NCBI GenBank assembly: GCA_036822015.1
Contig: DAISIL010000081.1
Location: 1 to 10,252, forward strand
DNA: 10,252 bases
Direction: 5' to 3'
Source: DAISIL01 sp036822015
GTDB taxonomy: Bacteria > Bacteroidota > Bacteroidia > Cytophagales > Bernardetiaceae
The notes beneath the pieces were generated by a model. The model did not search any database. It saw nothing but the letters and a program-made list of their open reading frames with translations, and was not told the DNA's origin. The stretch's first letter is position 1. Every line of letters starts with the position of its first letter. Positions 1-6,294 of the stretch are shown in pieces. A program made the position numbers and the translations under genes.

Positions 1-1092
1 GCAGCCGATGCGGCGGAGGAGTTGGCATTTCGGGCGTTGTGTGCCGAGTCTGGTTTTTGTTGGTATCCGATTCGTTATCGCAAGGTTGAGCGTGGAGTGC
101 TGCTGTACCGGTTGTGGGAGTTTTTGCAAGCCTTGTGGCTGTGTGTCAGGATTCGGGCGCGTTTTCGGGTACGGGCGGTGTTGGGTTATCTGCCTTTGGC
201 GGGCGCGTATGGTTTTATTGTGTCTCGGCTGCTCGGGATTCCGCTGGTGGTCTATTGCTTTGAGCCGCATAGTGCGTATCAGGTGGATTTTGGCTTTTGG
301 CGTAAGGGATCGCTTTCGTATCAGCTCTTGAGTAGTTTGGAGCGCCTACAAGCCACGATGGCTACCTATCTGGTTGTCCCGACGCATCATACGATGGCTT
401 TGGTGAAGGGCTGGCAGCCTCGGGCTAAGGGCATCTTTCGCGTGCCTATCAGTGTGGATACGGATAAGTTTCGATTTTTGCCCGAAGCAAGGACAAGTTT
501 GCGGGCCGAGTTGGGCATGGATGGCCGGCGGGTTGTCTTGTACCTGGGCAAGTTCGGGGGTTTGTATTATTCAGTTGAGGAGGTGGCGCGTTTCTCGGCG
601 ATGATGTACACCAGAGACCCCAACTTGTTTTTTTTTACGATTACCCCTGATCCTACTGCGGATGTTGCGGCGGCCTATCAGGCGGCAGGATTACCCACGA
701 CTGCCTTCCTGGTGCATCCCAAAATCCCGTATCATTTGGTCTCGGATTATCTCTCGGCGGCTGATATAGGGCTGGTTTCGATCCCGCCGCTTCCCTCCCA
801 AAAGTATCGTACACCCGTGAAAGTGGGCAATTATTTGGCGGCCGGGCTGCCCTATATCATCACGGCTGGTGTGGGCGACGACGACGCATTGGCACGGGAA
901 GAGGGCGTAGGGGCGGTTTTTGAAAGCTTTTCCGCCGAACATTTTGCTGAAGGCTGGAAAGCAATAGAAAAAATTTTTTCTGAAGATCGTCCAACTCTTT
1001 TAGAAAAATGTCGTAAAATAGGGGTGAAGGAACGCGGTTTATCAGAAGCCGAACACACCTTACACTACATTTTTGAAGCATTGAGCCAATGA
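1..1092 (+). CDS. GT4-like glycosyltransferase, 5' end cut off by the window
   Basis: The frame is open from base 1 to a TGA at 1090-1092, giving 363 visible residues; the true start lies upstream, so the TTG at 22 is not a real start. The product resembles GT-B fold, GT4-type glycosyltransferases, which move a sugar from a nucleotide-sugar donor onto a lipid- or polysaccharide-linked acceptor at the cytoplasmic face of the membrane. The second half has the GT4 pattern: RVVLYLGKFGG opens the donor-binding domain, YLSAADIGLV follows, then KYRTPVKVGNYLAAGLPYI, the place of the usual 'P-x-K-x-x-E-Y-x-A-x-G-x-P' donor loop. An asparagine (N of GNYLAAG) sits where many relatives have the second glutamate of the EX7E motif. 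The sugar and acceptor cannot be told. Its stop overlaps an ATG at 1089, but the next gene probably starts at 1149. Codon use is unlike the next gene: strongly G- and T-ending until about 900, then AT-rich. Confidence 0.85.
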   Translation, partial: AADAAEELAFRALCAESGFCWYPIRYRKVERGVLLYRLWEFLQALWLCVRIRARFRVRAVLGYLPLAGAYGFIVSRLLGIPLVVYCFEPHSAYQVDFGFWRKGSLSYQLLSSLERLQATMATYLVVPTHHTMALVKGWQPRAKGIFRVPISVDTDKFRFLPEARTSLRAELGMDGRRVVLYLGKFGGLYYSVEEVARFSAMMYTRDPNLFFFTITPDPTADVAAAYQAAGLPTTAFLVHPKIPYHLVSDYLSAADIGLVSIPPLPSQKYRTPVKVGNYLAAGLPYIITAGVGDDDALAREEGVGAVFESFSAEHFAEGWKAIEKIFSEDRPTLLEKCRKIGVKERGLSEAEHTLHYIFEALSQ

Positions 1093-1148
1093 AGCTGCTT
1101 CAAAACCAACAAACGGGGACTTGCATACCTATCCCTCAAAACAATAAG

Positions 1149-2993
1149 ATGAAGCAACTATCCATTTTGTTTTCCCTTTTGGTCTGGCTTTGGTTGGGGT
1201 GTTTCTTTCAAGGAACGCTACGGGCCCAGAACGACCCAAAGCTTGAGAAGATCGAATCCGAAGTAAGCAAATGGCGTACCGAAAACAACGAAGTTTCTCT
1301 CATGCGGGCTTTGTATAGCCTGGGGCGATACCACTACAAAGACAAACGCGCTTACGATGAATCCCTGCCCGCCCTCAAAGAAGCCTTCACCCTAAGCCGT
1401 GGGCAAAACAACCTCATGGTCTCCTCGGATATCGCCTTTGACCTCGGACAGGTATATTCCCACAAAAAAGACAACACCAACGCTTACTTTTATTTCTCCC
1501 AGGCTGTCCAACTCCGAAAAAGCATCAAAGACATCAACCCCAACATCCTGGGAGATGCCACCCTTTATGCGGGCAAATCTGCCATAGGGGCAGGTAAGTA
1601 CAACGAAGCTATTAAGTTTTTGGAGGAAACTGTTCGTATCGGAGAGGTCGTGGGACGAAAAACCCTCATGCAGCAAGCCTACGACGAACTCGCCTCTGCA
1701 TACGCACACATCGGAGATACCGACAAGGAACGGGCAGCACGAGAGGCGGCCAAAAAACTATTCGCCCAAGACGTAACCTCTGGCATCGTGGATGAACGGC
1801 AAAAAGGCGACTCTACCCGCCGCGAACTCAACAAAAAAGTAAACGAACTCGAACGCACCAAGCGCGAGATCGAACGCAAACAAAAAGAACTCGCCGAGAC
1901 CGAAAATCGCCTCGATTCCTTGATCGCCGACAAAGAGCAACAACTCAAAATCCTGGAAAAAAAGGAAGCCGAGCTGCTCCGCAAAGAAGAAGAACTGGCC
2001 GGCGTGAAGGGTGTCTTGAGCCTTTTGAAAAATACTACGATCGGTATCAGTATTGTACTTTTGCTTTCTTTTGCTATCGGTTTGTGGTTTTATCGCACCT
2101 ACAAAGCCCGCCTGCGCCTCAACCGTGAACTCGCCGCCAAAAACGAGGAAATTGAAGCCCAGCGCGATCTCCTGATGGAGCAGCACAAAAAGATGAACGA
2201 ACAAAAAGCCTCCATCGAAAAGCTATACACCAACGTTCAGAGCAGCATCAACTATGCCCAAAGGATACAGTTTGCGATGCTGCCCTCCCAAAACGTTCTC
2301 CGGGAGAACTTCAAGGATGCTTTTGTGTTTTTGCAACCCAGGGATCCGGTCAGCGGTGATTTTTATTGGATGCGGCGCGTGGCCAACAAAGTCATCATTG
2401 CGGCCGTTGATTGTACAGGGCATGGCGTACCAGGAGCTTTTATGTCCTTGATCGGCAATGATTTACTTAATACCATCGTCGTTGAACGCAAGGTTTTGGA
2501 TCCCGCACAAATCCTCGATCAAATGAACGAAGGGGTACGCGAATCTCTCAAACAAAACACCTCCCGCAACAACGATGGTATGGACATCGCCCTCTGTGTC
2601 GTCGATGAACAAGCGCATACGGTGGCCTTTGCGGGGGCAAAAAACCCGCTGTATTACCTCAACGGCACAGGAGAAATCCAGATCATCAAGGGCGACCGAC
2701 ACCCCGTTGGTGGCACACAAGGCGAACTCGAACGCACCTACACCCAGCACTTGATCCAGACACAGCCCGGCGAGGAATACACCTTTTATTTGTTCTCCGA
2801 TGGCTTCCAGGATCAGTTTGGGGGCGAAGAAGGTCGCAAGTTTTTGCGTAGCAATTTTAAAAATCTTCTTCAGGAAATCCACGTCCAACCCATGTCCGAT
2901 CAGCAGCAGATTTTGGAGCAGCGGCTCAACGACTGGATGGGGAAAACCCATCGCCAGATCGACGACGTGTTGGTGTTGGGCTTTAAGGTGTAG
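1149..2993 (+). CDS. Membrane-anchored TPR / coiled-coil SpoIIE-domain serine phosphatase
   Basis: The 614-residue product is a PP2C-type (SpoIIE/RsbU family) phosphatase expected to remove phosphate from serine or threonine of a partner, classically an anti-anti-sigma factor; the partner is not in the window. Domains in order: signal peptide 1-26 (hydrophobic core, cleavage near LRA-QND), TPR-like helical pairs about 35-190, long charged coiled coil about 200-290, membrane segment about 296-315, second coiled coil about 320-380, catalytic domain about 395-614. Metal-binding acidic motifs are intact: DPVSGD (399-404), DCTGHG (421-426), NDGMD (475-479), SDGFQD (550-555). The TPR part should be periplasmic and the phosphatase cytoplasmic. 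I chose ATG 1149 because it puts the signal peptide at the N-terminus; ATG 1089 overlaps the previous stop but adds 20 polar residues in front of it. Its stop is 11 bp from the stop of the convergent response-regulator gene. The family assignment is strong; the signal sensed is unknown. Confidence 0.92.
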   Translation: MKQLSILFSLLVWLWLGCFFQGTLRAQNDPKLEKIESEVSKWRTENNEVSLMRALYSLGRYHYKDKRAYDESLPALKEAFTLSRGQNNLMVSSDIAFDLGQVYSHKKDNTNAYFYFSQAVQLRKSIKDINPNILGDATLYAGKSAIGAGKYNEAIKFLEETVRIGEVVGRKTLMQQAYDELASAYAHIGDTDKERAAREAAKKLFAQDVTSGIVDERQKGDSTRRELNKKVNELERTKREIERKQKELAETENRLDSLIADKEQQLKILEKKEAELLRKEEELAGVKGVLSLLKNTTIGISIVLLLSFAIGLWFYRTYKARLRLNRELAAKNEEIEAQRDLLMEQHKKMNEQKASIEKLYTNVQSSINYAQRIQFAMLPSQNVLRENFKDAFVFLQPRDPVSGDFYWMRRVANKVIIAAVDCTGHGVPGAFMSLIGNDLLNTIVVERKVLDPAQILDQMNEGVRESLKQNTSRNNDGMDIALCVVDEQAHTVAFAGAKNPLYYLNGTGEIQIIKGDRHPVGGTQGELERTYTQHLIQTQPGEEYTFYLFSDGFQDQFGGEEGRKFLRSNFKNLLQEIHVQPMSDQQQILEQRLNDWMGKTHRQIDDVLVLGFKV

Positions 2994-3004
2994 AAGTATC
3001 TGCC

Positions 3005-3694
3005 TTAGAGCATGTTGATTTTTTTCATAAAGCGGTTTTTGTACGAAGCTCCTATGGGTAAGCTCTTGCCCTGAATGACGACGTTGAGGTCTTGGATACT
3101 TTCGATACGGTTAAAATTGACGATGTAGGAGCGATGGATGCGGATAAAACCAGCATCGGGGAGCTTCTTTTCGAGCCCCTTCATCGTCGAGTGGATGATG
3201 TACTTGCGGGTGTCGGTATGGATGATAACGTAATCAGAGAGTGCCTCGATGTAATTGACATCGCTTAGTTTGAGCTTGATAATTTTGTTATCTGCCTTCA
3301 CAAAGACTTCATCGGTGCTGTTCTCGACCGTGATGCTGGCCGCTTTGATGTTGCTTTCGGCCTTACTGACGGCTTTCAGGAAGCGGGCATAATTGACTGG
3401 CTTTACCAGGTAATCCGTTACGCTATACTCAAAGGCTTCGACGGCGTAGTTGGATCGGGAGGTAACCAAAATGATCTGGGGCATATCATCGAGGGCTTTC
3501 ATCAAGTCAATGCCGGTCATTTCGGGCATCTCGACATCCAAAAACACCATATCTATCTCCTGCGTTTTGAGTTCTTGGAAGGCAGCAGTAGCACTCTGGC
3601 ACTCGGCGGCTAGGATTAAGCCATCGGTTTTGAGGACGTAATGCTTGATTACGTTTCGGGAAAATTCCTCATCATCAACCACAAGGCAATTCAT
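3005..3694 (-). CDS. LytTR-family response regulator
   Basis: A 229-residue two-domain regulator. The receiver domain (about 1-118) has the acidic pocket D7/D8, the phosphoacceptor D53 in FLDVEMPEM, the switch threonine T78, Y95 and the conserved K98 in YLVKP, so it should be phosphorylatable. The LytTR DNA-binding domain (about 125-229) is recognised by NYIEALSDYVIIHT, HSTMKGLEKKLP and FIRIHRSYIVN, a ten-stranded fold that binds direct repeats upstream of target genes. Regulators of this type usually pair with a membrane 5TM or 7TM-LytS-like or TPR-linked histidine kinase; none is in the window. The start ATG (3694-3692) overlaps the ribE stop as ATGA, so translation is probably coupled. It is the last gene of a three-gene unit and faces the SpoIIE-phosphatase gene tail to tail. 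Confidence 0.95.
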   Translation of the reverse strand: MNCLVVDDEEFSRNVIKHYVLKTDGLILAAECQSATAAFQELKTQEIDMVFLDVEMPEMTGIDLMKALDDMPQIILVTSRSNYAVEAFEYSVTDYLVKPVNYARFLKAVSKAESNIKAASITVENSTDEVFVKADNKIIKLKLSDVNYIEALSDYVIIHTDTRKYIIHSTMKGLEKKLPDAGFIRIHRSYIVNFNRIESIQDLNVVIQGKSLPIGASYKNRFMKKINML

Positions 3695-4299
3695 AAGGCG
3701 TTGTCGTTTTTAAGGGTGGGTTGCAAGATACGCTGAACGTATTTGCCAATAATATCAAATTCGAGATTGACAAGGCTACCCACACGAAAAGTCTGAAAAT
3801 TGGTGTGGGCGTAGGTGTACGGAATAATAGCTACCTCAAAGGCATCGTCCGTGAGTCCGGCCACGGTTAGGCTTACGCCATTGATGGTGATAGAGCCTTT
3901 CTCGACGAGTAGCTCTGGGTTTTGGGGCGGCAACTGAAAAGTGAAGCGCCAACTGCCGTTTTCCTCCGCGATGGACAGGCAGGTTGTCGTTGTATCAACG
4001 TGTCCCTGGACAATATGCCCATCAAAACGCCCACTGGCGGGCATACACCGCTCGAGGTTGAGCGTTGTGCCGGGTTTCCATTGCCCTAAATTGGTGCGCT
4101 GTAGGGTTTCGCGGATAGCCGTTACGGTGTGGGTCTGCTCGTCGGTATGCGTTACGGTCAGACATACGCCATCGTGGGCCACACTCTGATCTACGTGCAG
4201 GTCGCGTGAGATAGGCGAGGCAACGCAGATGTGTAGGTTGTCGCCTTCGGGGGTCAGGGTCTGGATCGTAGCCAGCGTTTCGATAATTCCAGTAAACAT
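3691..4299 (-). CDS. ribE: Riboflavin synthase (alpha chain)
   Basis: Cytoplasmic enzyme that dismutates two 6,7-dimethyl-8-ribityllumazine molecules into riboflavin and a ribityl-pyrimidinedione, the last step of riboflavin synthesis; active as a homotrimer. The 202-residue length is normal. The two tandem lumazine-binding barrels are plain: barrel one opens with MFTGIIET and carries SVAHDGVCLTV and RETLQRTNLG; barrel two carries DGHIVQGHVD, GSITINGVSLTV and AIIPYTYAHTNF. The first barrel has AHDG where Escherichia coli has AHNG, a mild change. No other rib gene is here, and I saw no FMN riboswitch upstream. The start is 5 bp past the stop of the secreted-protein gene, and the stop overlaps the response-regulator start, so the enzyme sits inside a non-metabolic unit. 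Confidence 0.97.
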   Translation of the reverse strand: MFTGIIETLATIQTLTPEGDNLHICVASPISRDLHVDQSVAHDGVCLTVTHTDEQTHTVTAIRETLQRTNLGQWKPGTTLNLERCMPASGRFDGHIVQGHVDTTTTCLSIAEENGSWRFTFQLPPQNPELLVEKGSITINGVSLTVAGLTDDAFEVAIIPYTYAHTNFQTFRVGSLVNLEFDIIGKYVQRILQPTLKNDNAL

Positions 4300-4304
4300 A
4301 GTGT

Positions 4305-4340
4305 TTATTTTTTCTTTTTCTTTTTCTTGCCTTTTTTATC
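4305..4340. repeat. CTTTTT-type low-complexity tract encoding the lysine tail
   Basis: On the + strand this stretch is almost pure T with regularly spaced C (repeated CTTTTT units), broken once by GCC. On the minus strand it codes for the final lysine-rich residues and stop of the secreted-protein gene. A change by one whole six-base unit would add or remove two lysines without shifting the frame; single-base slippage would shift it only at the very end. Confidence 0.75.
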
Positions 4341-5069
4341 AGCAGATGCAGGGGCAGAAGTGTCTGTTTTGGGGGCTGTTGTTGTGGCTGGACTTGGGTT
4401 TTCGCCCACATACTCCAGAATAACCTCCATGTTCTTTTCTTTTTCGTTGCGTTCCATACCTGTGATGCGGTAGTTATGCAAGGTCGTAGGCGAGATGTCC
4501 ACGTTGATGTCGGTGATACGCGCTTCGGCGGGCAGTACCTTCACCACACCGTCATAATCAGCGTAATAGATGATATTCGTATTCACTCCCCTGATCGTAA
4601 ATGCTCCGGGTTTGCCTTGCTGGATGCCTTTGAAAGCCACGCGCACGAGATCTTCTACCTCAGTCCTAAACACAAAGGTAACTTCATTGTTTGCGGCTTC
4701 GGCTTCGGAGAGCAAAAATTCGTTTTCGTGCATATTGGCACAACCCGAGACCTCTACTCGGATGCTGTGCGCCCCGGCATAGATGGGAATCGTCTTGCGT
4801 ACACTACCCGTCGCGAAGCGATTGGCTTTGGAAATCTCTACCCTGAACTCCTCGTTGGTGTTCAGGATCAACTCGCCTTTATCGTTGAAGTAACGCACAC
4901 TAGCGACGTGATAGGGCTGATCGCTGTTGAGGACGGAGATGGTAAGCGTCAAGGCACCGTCGGCGTTTACCTTTGCCCCACGGATACCCTCCTGCCCCTG
5001 GGCAAGCGATACACCTAAAAAGCTCACCAAAGCCCAAAGAAAAATGATCTGTTTTTGCATCGTGTTCAT
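4305..5069 (-). CDS. Secreted protein of unknown function with a polylysine tail
   Basis: I do not recognise a family. The 254-residue product starts with a signal peptide (MNTMQKQIIFLWALVSFLGV, cleavage probably after A23 of SLA-QGQ), so it should leave the cytoplasm. Residues about 26-222 look beta-rich, with alternating hydrophobic stretches (ALTLTISVL, HSIRVEVSG, NEVTFVFRTEVEDLVRVAF), suggesting one or two sandwich-like domains. A single cysteine remains after cleavage (SGCANMHENEF). The end is low complexity: a Thr/Ser/Ala/Pro linker (about 223-243), then a tail with nine lysines in the last eleven residues. An in-frame ATG at 5060 (M4) could also be the start. It is the first gene of the minus-strand unit, 5 bp upstream of ribE. 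Signal peptide and strong codon structure make the gene likely; function is not inferred. Confidence 0.8.
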   Translation of the reverse strand: MNTMQKQIIFLWALVSFLGVSLAQGQEGIRGAKVNADGALTLTISVLNSDQPYHVASVRYFNDKGELILNTNEEFRVEISKANRFATGSVRKTIPIYAGAHSIRVEVSGCANMHENEFLLSEAEAANNEVTFVFRTEVEDLVRVAFKGIQQGKPGAFTIRGVNTNIIYYADYDGVVKVLPAEARITDINVDISPTTLHNYRITGMERNEKEKNMEVILEYVGENPSPATTTAPKTDTSAPASADKKGKKKKKKK

Positions 5070-5233
5070 GGATTTTGTAGATTCGTTTTTGGGCTATCTT
5101 ACTTAAATATCATTCCAAACTCACCGTTTTTTCAAAAAAAATAGCACCGCAGAGCAACCCTCAGGCAAAAAATACGTTTAGTCTTTGTTAAAGTGAACGA
5201 CAACATTTTTGTTTTTTTTCTGTTGGGTATCTT
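5070..5233. promoter_or_regulatory. Divergent intergenic spacer, presumed two-way promoter region
   Basis: This 164-bp AT-rich spacer lies between two divergently read units and is the only sizeable gap in the window, so promoters for both probably lie here. I looked for the Bacteroidota pattern (TTG, then about 19-20 bases, then TAnnTTTG). On the + strand near matches are TACGTTTA (5173-5180, no well-placed TTG) and CATTTTTG (5204-5211, with TTG at 5185-5187, 16 bases of spacing). On the minus strand I found no convincing pair. Exact promoters are therefore not called. No riboswitch-like or long inverted-repeat structure was seen. Confidence 0.4.
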
Positions 5234-5626
5234 ATGATCGTCTCTTCCAGAGAATCCATGCATCCAGTTTCAGTCCCTGACACAATGAACTATACGGCAG
5301 TATGGAAGGATGGCCTAAGCGGTATGCGGCATCTTTTCGGTACAGAATCCCCTGAATATCAGATGTTTTTGCGCTTAACGATTCAGGAACTCGAAAAGTT
5401 TTATGACCACTACAAGCTCGGGTACGACCATACCGATACCAAAAAGATGCAGCGCCTTCGACATCGCTTGCGGCCTACCTTGCGTATCTTTGGGGGAGAG
5501 TACTGGTGTGATCGCCTCAAAATGAGCGACTTCCAGAAACAAGCGCAAGACCTCCAAGAAATGAAAGATTGGCTGCTCGGCTTAATTGCGTATCTACGAT
5601 CAGAGCAAACCCAGAGATTCACCTGA
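5234..5626 (+). CDS. Small Hpt-like (histidine phosphotransfer) protein
   Basis: A 130-residue, mostly helical protein with no signal peptide or membrane segment. Residues 74-88 read RLRHRLRPTLRIFGG, which resembles the phosphorylatable helix of Hpt domains (H-x-[LI]-[KR]-[GP]-[ST], with a glycine a few residues on), in the 'HKLKPT..-G' variant that I associate with Bacteroidota. The candidate phosphohistidine is H77. A preceding helix (LRLTIQELEKFYDHYKLGY) and a following one (FQKQAQDLQEMKDWLLGLIA) fit a four-helix bundle. If right, it would carry phosphate between a histidine kinase and a receiver domain in the cytoplasm; the LytTR regulator encoded nearby on the other strand is one possible partner. 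In-frame ATGs at 5258 and 5285 are alternative starts; none has a clear ribosome site. The stop shares its last A with the next ATG (TGATG). The gene is likely real; the Hpt call rests on one short motif and general shape. Confidence 0.55.
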   Translation: MIVSSRESMHPVSVPDTMNYTAVWKDGLSGMRHLFGTESPEYQMFLRLTIQELEKFYDHYKLGYDHTDTKKMQRLRHRLRPTLRIFGGEYWCDRLKMSDFQKQAQDLQEMKDWLLGLIAYLRSEQTQRFT

Positions 5627-6294
5627 TGTTATCCAAACAAACAACCTTCATTTTTTTGCTGCTCTGCTGTATCGGTGGTTTTGCTGCGACGGGACAGGGT
5701 ATTCGCATCGCCAAGCTCAAATACGATGGTGGGGGCGATTGGTATGCCAACAAAACTTCGCTACCCAACCTGATCGCCTTTGCCCAAGATCAACTGGGCA
5801 TTCCCTTGCATCCCGAGGAAGAGATCGTGGAGGTAGGGTCTCCCGAAATCTTTGGGTATCCCTTTGTTCACCTGACCGGACACGGCAACGTATTCTTTTC
5901 TCCCGAAGATGCCCAAAATCTCCGTAAGTATCTGCTGGCCGGTGGCTTTCTGCACATCGACGATAACTACGGCCTCGATCCTTTTATTCGTTTGGAGATG
6001 AAAAAGGTCTTCCCCGAGCTTGATTTTGTTGAGTTGCCCTTCGATCACGATGTGTATCGCATCAAGTATCCTTTCCCCGAAGGGCTACCCAAAGTCCATG
6101 AACACGATGGCAAACCGCCGCAGGGTTTTGGTCTCATCCACGAAGGGCGGTTGCTTTGTTTCTACTCGTATGAGTCTGATCTCGGCAACGGTTGGGAGGA
6201 TGCCAGCGTACACAACGACCCCGAAGAAATCCGACAGGCCGCCCTTCGCATGGGCGCAAACCTGATCTTGTATGCCTTCACCAACTACCGATAA
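5626..6294 (+). CDS. Secreted DUF4159-domain protein
   Basis: The 222-residue product begins with a signal peptide (MLSKQTTFIFLLLCCIGGFA, cleavage near ATG-QGI), followed almost entirely by a DUF4159 domain: IRIAKLKYDGGGDWYANKT at the start, then FVHLTGHGNVFFSP, LRKYLLAGGFLHIDDNYG, ELPFDHDVYRI and FGLIHEGRLLCFYSYESDL. Stand-alone copies of this size are common in Bacteroidota; the biochemical role is not established. The G-H-G and 'L..GG.L..DD' pattern recalls class I glutamine-amidotransferase-like or ThuA-like folds, but I see no Cys-His-Glu triad. I chose ATG 5626 because it starts the signal peptide and overlaps the preceding stop by one base; the upstream in-frame ATG at 5569 would add 19 residues lying inside the Hpt-like gene. 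The 3' end overlaps nnr by 23 bp. Confidence 0.9.
   Translation: MLSKQTTFIFLLLCCIGGFAATGQGIRIAKLKYDGGGDWYANKTSLPNLIAFAQDQLGIPLHPEEEIVEVGSPEIFGYPFVHLTGHGNVFFSPEDAQNLRKYLLAGGFLHIDDNYGLDPFIRLEMKKVFPELDFVELPFDHDVYRIKYPFPEGLPKVHEHDGKPPQGFGLIHEGRLLCFYSYESDLGNGWEDASVHNDPEEIRQAALRMGANLILYAFTNYR

Noticed and set aside
1089..1148. ATG at 1089 overlapping the glycosyltransferase stop as the start of the phosphatase gene
   Set aside because: It adds 20 polar residues before a clear signal peptide that begins at the ATG at 1149. Exported proteins of this type start with the signal peptide.
4476..5018. 180-codon plus-strand open frame opposite the secreted-protein gene
   Set aside because: The minus-strand gene has a signal peptide and operon spacing; the plus frame has no recognisable domain or start signal.
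5070..5233. Defined promoter with both Bacteroidota elements
   Set aside because: Only near matches to TAnnTTTG were found and none has a TTG at the expected spacing, so only a general regulatory region is called.
4300..5233. FMN riboswitch controlling ribE
   Set aside because: ribE is preceded by another gene at 5 bp, and neither the gap nor the 164-bp spacer shows the conserved riboswitch core.
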